From an uncultured Eubacteriales bacterium (GTDB lineage Bacteria; Bacillota; Clostridia; Oscillospirales; Oscillospiraceae), in the NCBI GenBank assembly GCA_900317855.1, contig ONIG01000014.1, positions 1-48,692 on the forward strand: a DNA stretch of 48,692 nt, read 5' to 3'. Position numbers and translations under genes: made by a program. This document shows, in pieces, positions 40,391-48,692 of this stretch; the first letter of the stretch is position 1, and each line of letters opens with the position of its first letter. Under the pieces are notes generated by a model. The model had not been told where the DNA came from and did not search any database. It worked only from the letters and a program-made list of their open reading frames with translations.

Positions 40391-41713
40391 TCATTCGTGG
40401 ATTTGTTCGCCGGCGAGATCGCCGTCGTCGCAGCCGGTGATATGCACCGTGACCATGTCGCCGGGCTGGGCTGTGCCGGTGAAGTAGACCGTGCCGTCGA
40501 TCTCCGGCGAGTCGGCATACGTCCGTCCGGAGCACATGCCGCTTTTGGCCCGGTGCTCGCACAAAACGGTCATGTCCCGCCCGATGCAGGCGGCGTTGTA
40601 GTCGTCCATGATGCCGGCCTGCAGCTCGAGAATGAGATCGGCGCGGCGCTGCGCCTCGTCCGGCTCGCAGCGGTCGGTCATCACGGCGGCGGGCGTCCCC
40701 TCCTCGGGGGAGAACGGGAACACGCCCACGCGCTCGAGCCGCACCTCGCGCAGCCACGTGCACAGCTCCTCAAACTCGGCCTCGCCCTCGCCGGGCAGGC
40801 CCGTGATGAGGCTCGTGCGCAGCACGAGACCCGGAATGCGTTCGCGCAGCTTCTGCAGCAGCGCGCGGATCTCATCGCCGGTGCAGTGGCGGTTCATGCG
40901 GCGGAGAATGTCGTTGTTGATGTGTTGGATGGGAATGTCGAGATACTTGACGATCTTGCCCTCATTTGCGATGAGGTCGATGAGCTCGTCGTCGATAATC
41001 TCGGGGTAGAGGTAGTGCAGGCGGATCCAGCGGATGCCGTCGATCTTCGCCAGCTCCCGCAGCAGCAGCGCGAGGCTCGGCTTGCCGTAGAGGTCCATGC
41101 CCCAGCGGGTGATGTCCTGCGCGATGACGATCAGCTCTTTCACGCCGAGGTCAGCGAGCTCTTTCGCCTCCTGCACGATGGCGTCGAGCGTGCGGCTGCG
41201 GTAGCGGCCGCGGATGGCGGGGATGGCGCAGAATGCGCACCAGTTGTCGCACCCCTCGGCGATGCGCAGGTACGCCCAGCCAGGCCCGGTCGTGACCACG
41301 CGGCCGATCTCCTCAATCGGGCCGCTCTTGTCGCCGAAATACAGCGGTTTTCTGTCGTGCATCACGTCCTCGACGGCCTCACAGATCTGGCCGAAGCTGC
41401 CGGTGCCGAGCATGCCGTCCACTTCCGGCAGGCTCTCGAGAATGTCGTTTTCGTACCGCTGCGACAGGCAGCCGGTCACGAGAATTTTCTTCAGTCCGCC
41501 GGCCTTTTTCACCTCGGCGAGCTGCAGGATCTGGTCGATGGCCTCGCTCTTGGCGCTGTCGATAAAGCCGCAGGTGTTGACGATGGCGACGTCGCACCCG
41601 TCCACCTCGCCGACCACCTCATGGCCGGCCTGGTTGAGCAGATAGAGCATCTGCTCGCTGTTGACCTGATTTTTCGCACAGCCGAGCGAGATCAGGCAGA
41701 TTCGATATGGCAT
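40391..41713 (-). CDS. rimO: Ribosomal protein uS12 methylthiotransferase RimO
   Basis: 440 residues: an N-terminal MTTase domain with three Cys (SLGCAKNQVN, NTCGFI, GCLSQRY), a radical SAM core with CDNWCAFCAIP, and a C-terminal TRAM domain. It adds a methylthio group to Asp of ribosomal protein S12. It lies 3 bp after recX. Confidence 0.95.
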   Translation of the reverse strand: MPYRICLISLGCAKNQVNSEQMLYLLNQAGHEVVGEVDGCDVAIVNTCGFIDSAKSEAIDQILQLAEVKKAGGLKKILVTGCLSQRYENDILESLPEVDGMLGTGSFGQICEAVEDVMHDRKPLYFGDKSGPIEEIGRVVTTGPGWAYLRIAEGCDNWCAFCAIPAIRGRYRSRTLDAIVQEAKELADLGVKELIVIAQDITRWGMDLYGKPSLALLLRELAKIDGIRWIRLHYLYPEIIDDELIDLIANEGKIVKYLDIPIQHINNDILRRMNRHCTGDEIRALLQKLRERIPGLVLRTSLITGLPGEGEAEFEELCTWLREVRLERVGVFPFSPEEGTPAAVMTDRCEPDEAQRRADLILELQAGIMDDYNAACIGRDMTVLCEHRAKSGMCSGRTYADSPEIDGTVYFTGTAQPGDMVTVHITGCDDGDLAGEQIHE

Positions 41714-41716
41714 GGG

Positions 41717-42334
41717 TCAATACTCCTCATAGTTATCCTGATAGCGCGCGATGGCCGCGCGGATCTCGTCGCGCCCGAAGCCGCGGCGGTAGAGATAGTC
41801 CGACGCGCGGCGCAGCTCGTCGCGGTCGGGCGTGTCGCTGCGCAGGCGGCGGCGCAGCAGCGTGTCGATCTGCGCGTCCTGCTCCGGCAGCTCCTGCAGC
41901 GCGTCGTCCCACAGCTCGCGCGGGATGCAGCGGCGGTACAGCTCACTGCGGATGCGTCCGGCGCCGTAGCCCCTGGCGGCGTAGTGCCGCACGCACATGG
42001 CGGCGTACTGCGCATCGTCGAGCAGGTGCATCTCCTGCAGCCACGCGGCGGCGTCCTCGGCGTTTTCCGGGCTTTCGCCCTTTTCTTTCAGCCGGTCGGT
42101 CAGCTCCTTGACCGACATGGCGCGCGCGCCGATGATGCGCAGCGCCCGCTGCCGGCAGCGTGACCGCTCGGAGGCCGCGCGCAGCGCGTCAAGCTCCGGC
42201 GCCGTCAGTTCCTTTCCGCTGCGCAGGTGAAAATCCGTCACGACGGCGAGCGTCGTGCGCAGTTCCTCGCCGGTGTCAAACCGCGCCAGAAAGCGCTCCG
42301 GCGCGGTCTGTTTGAGCTCAATGAGCCGGGCCAT
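41717..42334 (-). CDS. recX: Regulatory protein RecX
   Basis: 205 residues. RecX three-helix repeats can be seen (ALRIIGARAMSVKELTDRLKEKG; CVRHYAARGYGAGRIRSEL; ASDYLYRRGFGRDEIRAAI). It restrains RecA filament growth. Its ATG overlaps the recA stop by one base (TGATG), so the two are translationally coupled. Confidence 0.93.
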   Translation of the reverse strand: MARLIELKQTAPERFLARFDTGEELRTTLAVVTDFHLRSGKELTAPELDALRAASERSRCRQRALRIIGARAMSVKELTDRLKEKGESPENAEDAAAWLQEMHLLDDAQYAAMCVRHYAARGYGAGRIRSELYRRCIPRELWDDALQELPEQDAQIDTLLRRRLRSDTPDRDELRRASDYLYRRGFGRDEIRAAIARYQDNYEEY

Positions 42335-43440
42335 CAGCCCTGAAAGTCATCGGCTGCCACTTCGACGGCGCGGCCGGAAGCGATGGCGGCCTTGCGCGCC
42401 TGCGGACTCATGAGCTTGTGGGCGTTGGCGCGGATCTCCGCCTCGATCTGATCCGAGACGTCGGGGTGCTCGCGCAGATATTCCTTCATGCTGTCGCGGC
42501 CCTGCACGCGCACATCGCCGTAGGTGTACCACGCACCGGCCTTGTCGATCAGGTCGAGCTTGACGCCGAGGTCCACGATTTCGCCGATCTTGGAGATGCC
42601 CTCGCCGTAGATGATGTCGAACTCCGCCTCCTTGAACGGGGGCGCGACCTTGTTCTTGACGATCTTGGCGCGCGTGCGGTTGCCGATCATCTCGCCGCCG
42701 ACCTTCAGCGTCTCGATGCGGCGCACGTCGATGCGCACGCTGGAGAAATACTTCAGCGCGCGGCCGCCGGGCGTCGTCTCGGGGTTGCCGTACATGACGC
42801 CGATCTTCTCGCGCAGCTGGTTGATGAACACGACGATGCAGTTCGTGCGGCTGACGGTGCCGGCCAGCTTGCGCAGGGCCTGGCTCATCAGGCGCGCGAT
42901 CACGCCGACGGACGACTCGCCCATCTCGCCCTCGAGCTCGCTGCGCGGCAGCAGCGCCGCCACGGAGTCGACGACCACGACGTCGAGCGCGCCGGAGCGC
43001 ACGAGCTGCTCCGTGATCTCGAGCGCCTGCTCGCCGGTGTCCGGCTGGGAGATGAGCAGACTGTCAATGTCCACGCCGAGGGCGCGGGCGTAGGCGGGCT
43101 CGAGCGCGTGCTCCACGTCGATGAACGCGACCTCGCCGCCGGTCTTCTGGGCGCTGGCGAGGATGTGCAGCGCGAGCGTCGTCTTACCGGACGACTCGGG
43201 CCCGTAGATCTCGACGATGCGGCCGCGGGGCACGCCGCCGATGCCGAGCGCGAGGTCGAGCGACAGGGAACCGGTGGAGATGGCCTCCACGTTCACGGGA
43301 ATGTCATCGCCGAGACGCATGATGGCGCCCTTGCCGAAGTTCTTTTCGATCTGGGCGAGCGCGGTCTCGAGCGCTTTTTTCTTATCCTCCGGCTTGACGG
43401 GGCCGGTGGAAACGGGTGCGGATTTTTTCTTTTCAGCCAT
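42334..43440 (-). CDS. recA: Recombinase RecA
   Basis: 368 residues, full length. Walker A is [11 protein letters not shown], Walker [11 protein letters not shown], with the L2 DNA-binding region ([24 protein letters not shown]) intact. The acidic C-terminal tail is short. Only 19 bp separate it from prmC and no LexA-type box is visible there, so it is probably driven from upstream in the array. Confidence 0.98.
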   Translation of the reverse strand: MAEKKKSAPVSTGPVKPEDKKKALETALAQIEKNFGKGAIMRLGDDIPVNVEAISTGSLSLDLALGIGGVPRGRIVEIYGPESSGKTTLALHILASAQKTGGEVAFIDVEHALEPAYARALGVDIDSLLISQPDTGEQALEITEQLVRSGALDVVVVDSVAALLPRSELEGEMGESSVGVIARLMSQALRKLAGTVSRTNCIVVFINQLREKIGVMYGNPETTPGGRALKYFSSVRIDVRRIETLKVGGEMIGNRTRAKIVKNKVAPPFKEAEFDIIYGEGISKIGEIVDLGVKLDLIDKAGAWYTYGDVRVQGRDSMKEYLREHPDVSDQIEAEIRANAHKLMSPQARKAAIASGRAVEVAADDFQG

Positions 43441-43459
43441 AGTGATTCACCTCTAAGTA

Positions 43460-44314
43460 TCAGATGCGGCCGACGACGACGCGCCGGATGCCGGCGGTGT
43501 CCTCAAGGGCGGTCACATCGGTGTATTTTTCTTCTGTCATCAGCGCCATGACGGCGTCCGCCTGATCCTCGCCGACCTCGAACATGAGCCAGCCGCCGGG
43601 GCGGAGGATCTGCGTCCAGTGGCGCACGATCGCGCGGTAGAACATCAGCCCGTCCTCGCCGCCGTCGAGCGCGCCGAGCGGCTCATAGTCGCGCACGGAG
43701 CTGTCGAGCGTGAGGATGTCCATGCTCGCCACATAGGGCGGGTTCGACACGATGAGGTCGAACGTGCCGATGCCCATTGGGGGCTTTTCGAGCGCGTCGG
43801 CCCTGAGGCAGATGGTGCGGTTCTGGTGGTTGCGGCGCAGATTTTCCTTGCTCACGGCGAGGGCCTCCTCGCTGATGTCCACCATGACGACGCGCGCGGC
43901 CGGCAGCTCGTGCGCCAGCGCGCAGCCGATGCAGCCGCTGCCGGAGCAGAGGTCGAGAATGCGGGCGTTCATCTTCCGGCCGACGAGCACGCGCAGCGCC
44001 GCGTCCACGAGCACCTCGGTGTCCATGCGCGGGATGAGCACGTCGGGCGTGACCACGATCGGCAGACCGTGAAACTCCCACTCGCCGATGAGATAGGCCA
44101 GCGGTTCGCCGGCGATGCGGCGCTGCAGCAGGGCCGCGATCTTCTGTTCATTTTCGTCGGAGGTGTACAGGCGCAGGTCGCGCACGAATTCCTCCTTCGT
44201 CTTGCCGACGGCATAGGCCACCAGCAGCCGCGCCTCGAGCGCGTAAGCCTCCACACCGGCGTTTTTCAGCGCCGTGCGCGTGGCCAGATACAGGTCGTTA
44301 TAGGTCTTTGGCAT
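43460..44314 (-). CDS. prmC: Peptide chain release factor N(5)-glutamine methyltransferase
   Basis: 284 residues. An N-terminal helical domain precedes the SAM fold (ILDLCSGSGCIGCAL), and the catalytic NPPY occurs in IVSNPPYVAS. It methylates the GGQ glutamine of release factors. In most Bacillota prfA is next to it; here recA follows instead and prfA is not in the window. Confidence 0.96.
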   Translation of the reverse strand: MPKTYNDLYLATRTALKNAGVEAYALEARLLVAYAVGKTKEEFVRDLRLYTSDENEQKIAALLQRRIAGEPLAYLIGEWEFHGLPIVVTPDVLIPRMDTEVLVDAALRVLVGRKMNARILDLCSGSGCIGCALAHELPAARVVMVDISEEALAVSKENLRRNHQNRTICLRADALEKPPMGIGTFDLIVSNPPYVASMDILTLDSSVRDYEPLGALDGGEDGLMFYRAIVRHWTQILRPGGWLMFEVGEDQADAVMALMTEEKYTDVTALEDTAGIRRVVVGRI

Positions 44315-44344
44315 CTCTCTATCTTCCAGTCCTTTGCTGACGGA

Positions 44345-45322
44345 TTACCAGGCGTCGCTGCCCTTCTCTTCCGGAATCACAAGCTCAAGCGCGCGGATGG
44401 CGCACTCGATCATGCTGTCGTCCGGCTCGTTGGTGGTCAGGCGCTGCAGCCACTTGCCCGGCGCGGACAGAATGCGCGAGCAGAGGTTATCGTGCCGGCC
44501 GACCCAGCGGTTGATCTCATAACTGATGGACACCACGACCGGCAGCAGCAGCAGCCGCAGGCCGATGCGCACCCACGGATTGTCCCACAGCCCGACGCGC
44601 AGGCTCACGAGCGAGAACACGAGAATGCTGATGATGACGACGACGAACAGAAAGCTCGTGCCGCAGCGGGGGTGGAAGCGCGACTGCGGCCGCACGTTCT
44701 CGACCGTCAGCGGCAGGCCCTTTTCGTAGCAGAAGATGGTCTTGTGCTCCGCGCCGTGGTAGGCGAACATGCGCTCGACGTCCTTCATGTGCGCCACGCC
44801 CCACAGATACAGCAGGAAGATGACGATGCGCAGCAGGCCCTCAAAGAGGTTGCGCACGACGGGGCTGTGGATGAAGCTGTCGGTCAGGCCGGCGAGCAGT
44901 GTCGGGATCAGGATGAACAGCACGATCGACAGCGCGATGCCGAGCACCACGGCCGTGCCGATGATGATGTCCTTGGCCTTCTCCTCGCCGAAGTGCTTTT
45001 CGATCCAGAGATCGATCTTGCCGGGCTCCTCCTGCTCGTCCTCGGGCAGCAGGTCGGCCGAATAGGTCAGCGCCTTCATGCCCTTGACCATCGAGTCGAG
45101 AAACACGACGACGCCGCGGATGAGCGGCCAGCCGAGGATCGGGTGCTTTTCCTTGACCAGGTGCAGCTCCTCGACCTTCTCGACCATGCCGTCCTGCGTG
45201 CGGCAGACGATGGCCTGCTTTGTCGGGCCGCGCATGAGGATGCCCTCAATGAGCGCCTGCCCGCCGATGGATGTGCGGAACGAGACATTGGTATCGGGTT
45301 TTGCGGATTTGGTTTTGCTCAT
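44345..45322 (-). CDS. DUF1385 family membrane protein
   Basis: 325 residues. The family start (SIGGQALIEGILMRGP) is diagnostic, followed by three to four hydrophobic segments, then a conserved EHKTIFCYE and RCGTSFLFVVV. Function unknown; commonly found near prmC/prfA in Clostridia, as here. It follows the kinase gene by 21 bp. Confidence 0.93.
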   Translation of the reverse strand: MSKTKSAKPDTNVSFRTSIGGQALIEGILMRGPTKQAIVCRTQDGMVEKVEELHLVKEKHPILGWPLIRGVVVFLDSMVKGMKALTYSADLLPEDEQEEPGKIDLWIEKHFGEEKAKDIIIGTAVVLGIALSIVLFILIPTLLAGLTDSFIHSPVVRNLFEGLLRIVIFLLYLWGVAHMKDVERMFAYHGAEHKTIFCYEKGLPLTVENVRPQSRFHPRCGTSFLFVVVIISILVFSLVSLRVGLWDNPWVRIGLRLLLLPVVVSISYEINRWVGRHDNLCSRILSAPGKWLQRLTTNEPDDSMIECAIRALELVIPEEKGSDAW

Positions 45323-45343
45323 ATGGTTACCTCGGTTACAATT

Positions 45344-46411
45344 TTAATTGCCGCTCTCCGGCGCGAACGGCAGGTGCACCGAAACCAGTGTGCCGCCGCC
45401 GGGGGCGTTGGCGATCGTCAGCGTGCCGCCGGAGCGGGTGATGATCTCGTCGCACACGGCGAGACCGATGCCGCTGCCGCGGGCCTTGTGCTTTTCGCCC
45501 TTAAAGAACTTTTCCTTCACGTGCGGCAGCTCGTTTTCCGGGATGCCGGGTCCGTGGTCCCTGAATTGAATGGTAGCAGCTTCACTGTCCGAAAAAACGG
45601 ACACTTCGATCGTCTTGCCGTCGCGTGCGTACTTGGCGGCGTTGTCGAGGATGTTGAGAAACACCTGCTTGAGCCGCTCCGGGTCGCCGGGCACGAGTGG
45701 GATCTCCTCCTCGGGTGGGTTGTAGATGAGCTGCATCCCGTCCTGCCGCAGCAGCTCCTGATAGGTGAAGATGGTGTCCTCAAGCTCGCTCTCGATGTCG
45801 AGCAGCTCCATGCTCAGGTTGAAGCGGCCGTCCTGGATGCGGGTGAACTCCAGCAGCTCCTCGACGAGGCTCGTCAGGCGCGCGGCCTCCTTGGAGATGA
45901 TGGCGATGCCGCGGCGGGAGTCGCCCTGGATGGCGGTGTCGAACATGAGCGTCTCGCTCCAGCCGGTGATGGCGGTCAGGGGCGTGCGCAGCTCGTGCGA
46001 GATCGACGAGATGAACTCCGACTGCATTTTTTCGCTGCGGCTGATCTCCTGCGACAGCTCGTTGATCGCGGTCGCAAGGCGGCCGAGCTCATCGTCGCGC
46101 TGCACCGGCAGCTCCGTGCCGTAGCGCCCGCCGGCGATCGTGCGCGTGACCTCCGTGATCTGCTCGACCGGGCGTGACACGCGCCGGCGGAACCACAGCG
46201 CGCAGATCACGGCGCTGATGGCCGCCGCGAGGATGCCCAGCACAATGCCCAGCGCGGTGCTGACGCGCCCCGCGCCCAGGCCAATGGCGGCGCCGGCGGC
46301 GACGCACAGCGCCGCGTGCACGCACTGGCCGATGGCCATGCGCGAAAACAGGCCGCGGAAGGTGTTTTTCTGTTTGGGTTCGCCTGCGGGGGTGGGGGTG
46401 ACGTCCTGCAT
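45344..46411 (-). CDS. Sensor histidine kinase with minimal extracytoplasmic loop
   Basis: 355 residues. Two hydrophobic segments (about 26-46 and 51-74) are separated by about five residues, so there is essentially no external sensor domain. HAMP follows (RRRVSRPVEQITEVTRTIAGG), then HisKA with phospho-acceptor His139 (SSISHELRTPLTAITG), then HATPase_c (N box in FLNILDNAAKYA, G1 in DHGPGIPEN, G2 in KARGSGIGLAV). It probably senses the membrane itself or a partner protein. It is 4 bp after its response regulator gene. Confidence 0.94.
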   Translation of the reverse strand: MQDVTPTPAGEPKQKNTFRGLFSRMAIGQCVHAALCVAAGAAIGLGAGRVSTALGIVLGILAAAISAVICALWFRRRVSRPVEQITEVTRTIAGGRYGTELPVQRDDELGRLATAINELSQEISRSEKMQSEFISSISHELRTPLTAITGWSETLMFDTAIQGDSRRGIAIISKEAARLTSLVEELLEFTRIQDGRFNLSMELLDIESELEDTIFTYQELLRQDGMQLIYNPPEEEIPLVPGDPERLKQVFLNILDNAAKYARDGKTIEVSVFSDSEAATIQFRDHGPGIPENELPHVKEKFFKGEKHKARGSGIGLAVCDEIITRSGGTLTIANAPGGGTLVSVHLPFAPESGN

Positions 46412-46415
46412 GGTC

Positions 46416-47099
46416 TCAGTAGCCCCACTTATAGCCGTAGCCCCAGACGGTGGTGATGTATTCGGGTTCGGTCGCGTCGTCCTCGATCTTGATGCGCAGG
46501 CGGCGGATGTTCACATCGACGATCTTGACCTCGCCGTTGTAGTCCGCGCCCCAGACGGCGTGCAGAATGTCCTCGCGCGAGAGCGCGCGTCCGGGGTTTT
46601 CCATGAACAGCTTCATGATGGCAAACTCCGTCTGCGTCAGGCGGATGTGCTCGCTGTTTTTGTCGAGCGTGCGCGAGCGCAGGTGCAGCACGAACGGCCC
46701 GCTCGAGAGCACGTCCTCGGTGTTTTCGCTGCCGCCGATGCGGCGGTAGAGCGCGTCCACGCGCGCGAGCAGCTCGGCGGGGGAGAAGGGCTTGGTGACA
46801 TAGTCGTCCGCGCCGGTCATGAGGCCGGTGATCTTGTCCATCTCCTGGCTCTTGGCGCTGAGCATGAGGATGCCCATCTTCGAGCCGGTCGCGCGGATGC
46901 GGCGGCAGACCTCAAAGCCGTCGATGTCCGGCAGCATCACGTCGAGCAGCGCGACGAGCGTGTCCGGATTCTGCTTGAGCTTTTCGAGCGCCTCCTCGCC
47001 TGTGGCCGCCTCAATGGGCTCGTAACCGGACCGGCGCAGGTTGATGACGACGAAGCTGCGGATGCTGGGCTCGTCCTCAAGTACGAGAATTTTCTTCAT
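46416..47099 (-). CDS. OmpR/PhoB family response regulator
   Basis: 227 residues from the ATG at 47099; an ATG three codons earlier (47108) sits too close to the AAAGGA. The receiver has phospho-acceptor Asp53 (LLDVMLPDIDG) and the conserved Lys in VTKPFSP. The DNA-binding winged helix ends GDVNIRR-type (KIVDVNIRRLRIKIEDD) and GYGYKW. First gene of the long minus-strand array. Confidence 0.94.
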   Translation of the reverse strand: MKKILVLEDEPSIRSFVVINLRRSGYEPIEAATGEEALEKLKQNPDTLVALLDVMLPDIDGFEVCRRIRATGSKMGILMLSAKSQEMDKITGLMTGADDYVTKPFSPAELLARVDALYRRIGGSENTEDVLSSGPFVLHLRSRTLDKNSEHIRLTQTEFAIMKLFMENPGRALSREDILHAVWGADYNGEVKIVDVNIRRLRIKIEDDATEPEYITTVWGYGYKWGY

Positions 47100-47118
47100 G
47101 TAGTCCATATTCCTTTCC

Positions 47119-47204
47119 AAAGGCGGTGTGTGGGCGCCTTTGCGGTTAGTGGCGTCTGCTTTCCGGGAAAGCAGGAGGTTTGCAGAAATATTCATTTCAG
47201 TATA
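47119..47204 (-). promoter_or_regulatory. Leader and extended -10 promoter of the two-component/recA array
   Basis: An extended -10 (TGA-TATACT on the minus strand, 47199-47204) has only a weak -35. The leader contains a 19-bp palindrome (47156-47174, CTGCTTTCC with GGAAAGCAG) and a 7-bp inverted repeat (AAAGGCG 47119-47125 with CGCCTTT 47135-47141). Confidence 0.4.
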
Positions 47205-47280
47205 TCACACAATTTACAATAGTGGTAGCAAAAAATTACGAATCGTGTTATTCTGTGACACAGGAAATGAGGTGGGCCAT

Positions 47281-47835
47281 ATGGAGCTTTTCTGGACGCA
47301 GATCACGGACGCGCAGCCGGCGCGCCCTGCGCGCACGAAGGCGCACGGGAGCGCGTGGGGCGTGTCGCTGCTGGCGTATGCGGTGCGCGCGGTCTGGGGC
47401 ATCGACCTGCCGGAGACGGCGGAGCTGCCGGGCGGCAAGCCGTATTTTCCGGCGTGCCCGCAGCTGCACTTTTCCGTCAGCCATACGCGCACGGCGGCGC
47501 TCGTGGCCGTGTCGGCCGCGCCGGTCGGCGCGGATGTGGAGCAGGTGCGCCCGCTGCACCCGGCCATGGCGCGGCGGCTCGCGCAGGCGGACTGCGGCGA
47601 CCTGCAGCCGTTCGAGCTCTGGACGCTGCGCGAGAGCTGGTTCAAGCTCACGGGCGCGGGCGACCTGCGTGCGATCCCGTTCCGGCGCGCGGCCGGGGTG
47701 CTTGTCCCGCCGGAGGCGGGGGCGCTCTGCCGTGTGTATGACGACATTCCCGGCTGCGCGGCCGCCGCGTGCTCGCTTGCCGAGCAGCCGCCGGAGCGGC
47801 TGCGGTTCGTGTCGCCGCGCGAGATTTGCACTTGA
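47281..47835 (+). CDS. 4'-phosphopantetheinyl transferase (Sfp type)
   Basis: 184 residues, on the short side for Sfp. The motifs are LHFSVSHTR, the metal-binding VGADVEQV (Asp85, Glu87) and WTLRESWFKLTG (114-125), where the usual K-E-A is R-E-S. It would load the phosphopantetheine arm from CoA onto a carrier protein. GAGGTG precedes the ATG. No polyketide, peptide synthetase or acyl carrier gene lies nearby, so it may serve fatty-acid ACP. Confidence 0.9.
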   Translation: MELFWTQITDAQPARPARTKAHGSAWGVSLLAYAVRAVWGIDLPETAELPGGKPYFPACPQLHFSVSHTRTAALVAVSAAPVGADVEQVRPLHPAMARRLAQADCGDLQPFELWTLRESWFKLTGAGDLRAIPFRRAAGVLVPPEAGALCRVYDDIPGCAAAACSLAEQPPERLRFVSPREICT

Positions 47836-47860
47836 AATGTGCGCCCGGCTGTTGTATAAT
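47832..47860 (+). promoter_or_regulatory. Promoter of tRNA-Leu
   Basis: TTGAAA (47832-47837) and TATAAT (47855-47860), 17-bp spacer. The -35 overlaps the stop codon of the transferase gene. Confidence 0.85.
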
Positions 47861-47875
47861 CAAACAGCCGAATTT

Positions 47876-47960
47876 GCCGGTGTGATGGAATTGGTAGACG
47901 TGCTTGACTCAAAATCAAGTGCCGCAAGGCGTGCCGGTTCGAGTCCGGCCACCGGCACCA
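47876..47960 (+). tRNA. tRNA-Leu (anticodon CAA)
   Basis: 85 nt with a long variable arm typical of tRNA-Leu. Acceptor GCCGGTG/CACCGGC, anticodon loop CTCAAAA between CTTGA and TCAAG, encoded CCA. Confidence 0.96.
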
Positions 47961-47962
47961 TG

Positions 47963-48003
47963 TCGAGTGAAGATAACGGATTTCGTTATCTTCACTCTTT
48001 TTT
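47963..48003 (+). terminator. Terminator of tRNA-Leu
   Basis: GAGTGAAGATAACG pairs with CGTTATCTTCACTC and T6 follows. Confidence 0.9.
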
Positions 48004-48006
48004 GTT

Positions 48007-48036
48007 GCAGCAGCAAGGTTTTTGCCTTGCTGCTTT
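48007..48036. terminator. Hairpin between tRNA-Leu and the recombinase gene
   Basis: GCAGCAAGG pairs with CCTTGCTGC around a T-rich loop, followed by TTTT. It lies 3 bp past the recombinase stop. Confidence 0.55.
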
Positions 48037-48038
48037 TC

Positions 48039-48692
48039 TCATGCCGGGCGTGGAATATACTCGATCTCCACGCCCTGACGCACATCCGCCCGATAGTCAC
48101 GGCTGCACCGAAAGGCGCTTTCCGGCAGCTCGATATAGCCGACGAAGCGGTAATAGATCACAATCCGCTGGGTGCGGCTCTTGCCGGAGCCCTGCGCCTC
48201 ATACACGTCGATGTGGTCGATGAGCTCCTGCAGCAGGGGAGCGGTCAGCGTTTTCATCTCCATGAACTTCCGGATCGCAGAGAGGAAAGACTCGGAGTTT
48301 TGGGATTGCTCTTCCAACGCCGAAAGCTTTGCATGGAGCGCAGAGATCTTCTCTTTCAGCTCCAGTCGTTCGACCTCATATTTGTGGGACAGCTGCATAA
48401 ACCACTCATCTGTCACCTTTCCGGCGACGTTGTCCTCATAAAGCTTTTCAAACAGGTGTACCAGCATCTCGCTGCGGACGGTGGCTTTCTGCAGATCCGC
48501 TTCCGTCTGCTTTCTCTCAGTGATCATTTCCTGATTCGTTTTCTGCGCAAGCAGGGCGGCAAATCCCTCCTCGTCGTGGCGGAGGTACGAGGCCAGCCGA
48601 CCGAGCTCCAGCATGACGATCTGCTCCACGGCGTCGGCGCGGATATAGTGCCGGGATTCGCAGGTGCCGCGGTAGTCCTTCACATAGTTGGA
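48039..48692 (-). CDS. Large serine recombinase, C-terminal part (DUF4368), cut by window edge
   Basis: 217 codons are visible and the frame stays open to the window end, so the N-terminal catalytic part lies to the right. What is seen: the end of the recombinase domain (CESRHYIRADAVEQIV), a long coiled coil (about 60 residues with Glu/Lys/Leu heptads) and the DUF4368-type tail (TLTAPLLQELIDHIDVYEA, then RIVIYYRFVG). This matches TndX/TnpX-type integrases of clostridial integrative elements. It ends 78 bp past tRNA-Leu, so this is probably one end of such an element. Confidence 0.88.
   Translation of the reverse strand, partial: SNYVKDYRGTCESRHYIRADAVEQIVMLELGRLASYLRHDEEGFAALLAQKTNQEMITERKQTEADLQKATVRSEMLVHLFEKLYEDNVAGKVTDEWFMQLSHKYEVERLELKEKISALHAKLSALEEQSQNSESFLSAIRKFMEMKTLTAPLLQELIDHIDVYEAQGSGKSRTQRIVIYYRFVGYIELPESAFRCSRDYRADVRQGVEIEYIPRPA

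Overview
The window looks like chromosome of a GC-rich, gut-type Clostridia member of the Oscillospiraceae/Ruminococcaceae kind. Reasons: strong AGGAGG ribosome binding sites, sigma-A promoters with 17-bp spacers, a T-box leader, a YtrA-type GntR regulator, a GerMN lipoprotein, GTP-type PEP carboxykinase and a eukaryote-type hexokinase. This is inference from gene content; no 16S gene is present. Nearly every stretch is ordinary housekeeping. The less ordinary parts are one transporter subunit, one large membrane pair, one unidentified RNA locus and a mobile-element edge.

Layout. 1-5200: GT8 glycosyltransferase, phosphoribosyltransferase, sodium symporter (NSS family) and a membrane-anchored zinc-ribbon HtrA protease. 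5396-8551: a GntR/ABC-2 exporter operon with an inverted-repeat operator. 8646-10523: mnmG. 10667-14025: an amino-acid ABC importer (binding protein, permease, ATPase) followed by a second binding protein whose domain order is circularly permuted. 14207-16127: flippase and small-multidrug-export-like protein. 16245-18014: pckG. 18212-18673: divergent LspA-like protein. 18674-19850: no confirmed protein gene, but diverged repeats and a strongly bounded non-coding RNA locus on the minus strand. 19852-23594: PpiC foldase, then a translationally coupled microprotein-tcdA-hydrolase set. 23744-26622: hexokinase, SPFH and NfeD on the minus strand. 26852-28879: yerC, methyltransferase and hslO. 28990-29318: tRNAs Val, Phe, Gly and Cys. 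29599-30773: a small orphan protein and a pyridoxal-kinase-type gene. 31211-37370: an RND/MMPL transporter overlapping a 1229-residue GLUG-repeat surface protein.

37507-39197: cysS under a Cys T-box, divergent from a GerMN lipoprotein gene (39278-39805). 39857-47099 is a compact minus-strand array read in the order response regulator, histidine kinase, DUF1385, prmC, recA, recX, rimO, pgsA, with gaps of about 30 bp or less and a terminator at its end. 47281-47835 is an Sfp-type phosphopantetheinyl transferase, then tRNA-Leu(CAA). The right edge carries the 3' part of a large serine recombinase, probably the end of an integrative element.

The best candidates for something undescribed are the permuted binding protein (13201-14025), the approximately 310-nt RNA locus (19084-19392) with a seven-codon ORF running into its terminator, and the MMPL/GLUG pair. 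No CRISPR array, toxin-antitoxin pair, phage structural gene or classic defence cassette was seen.
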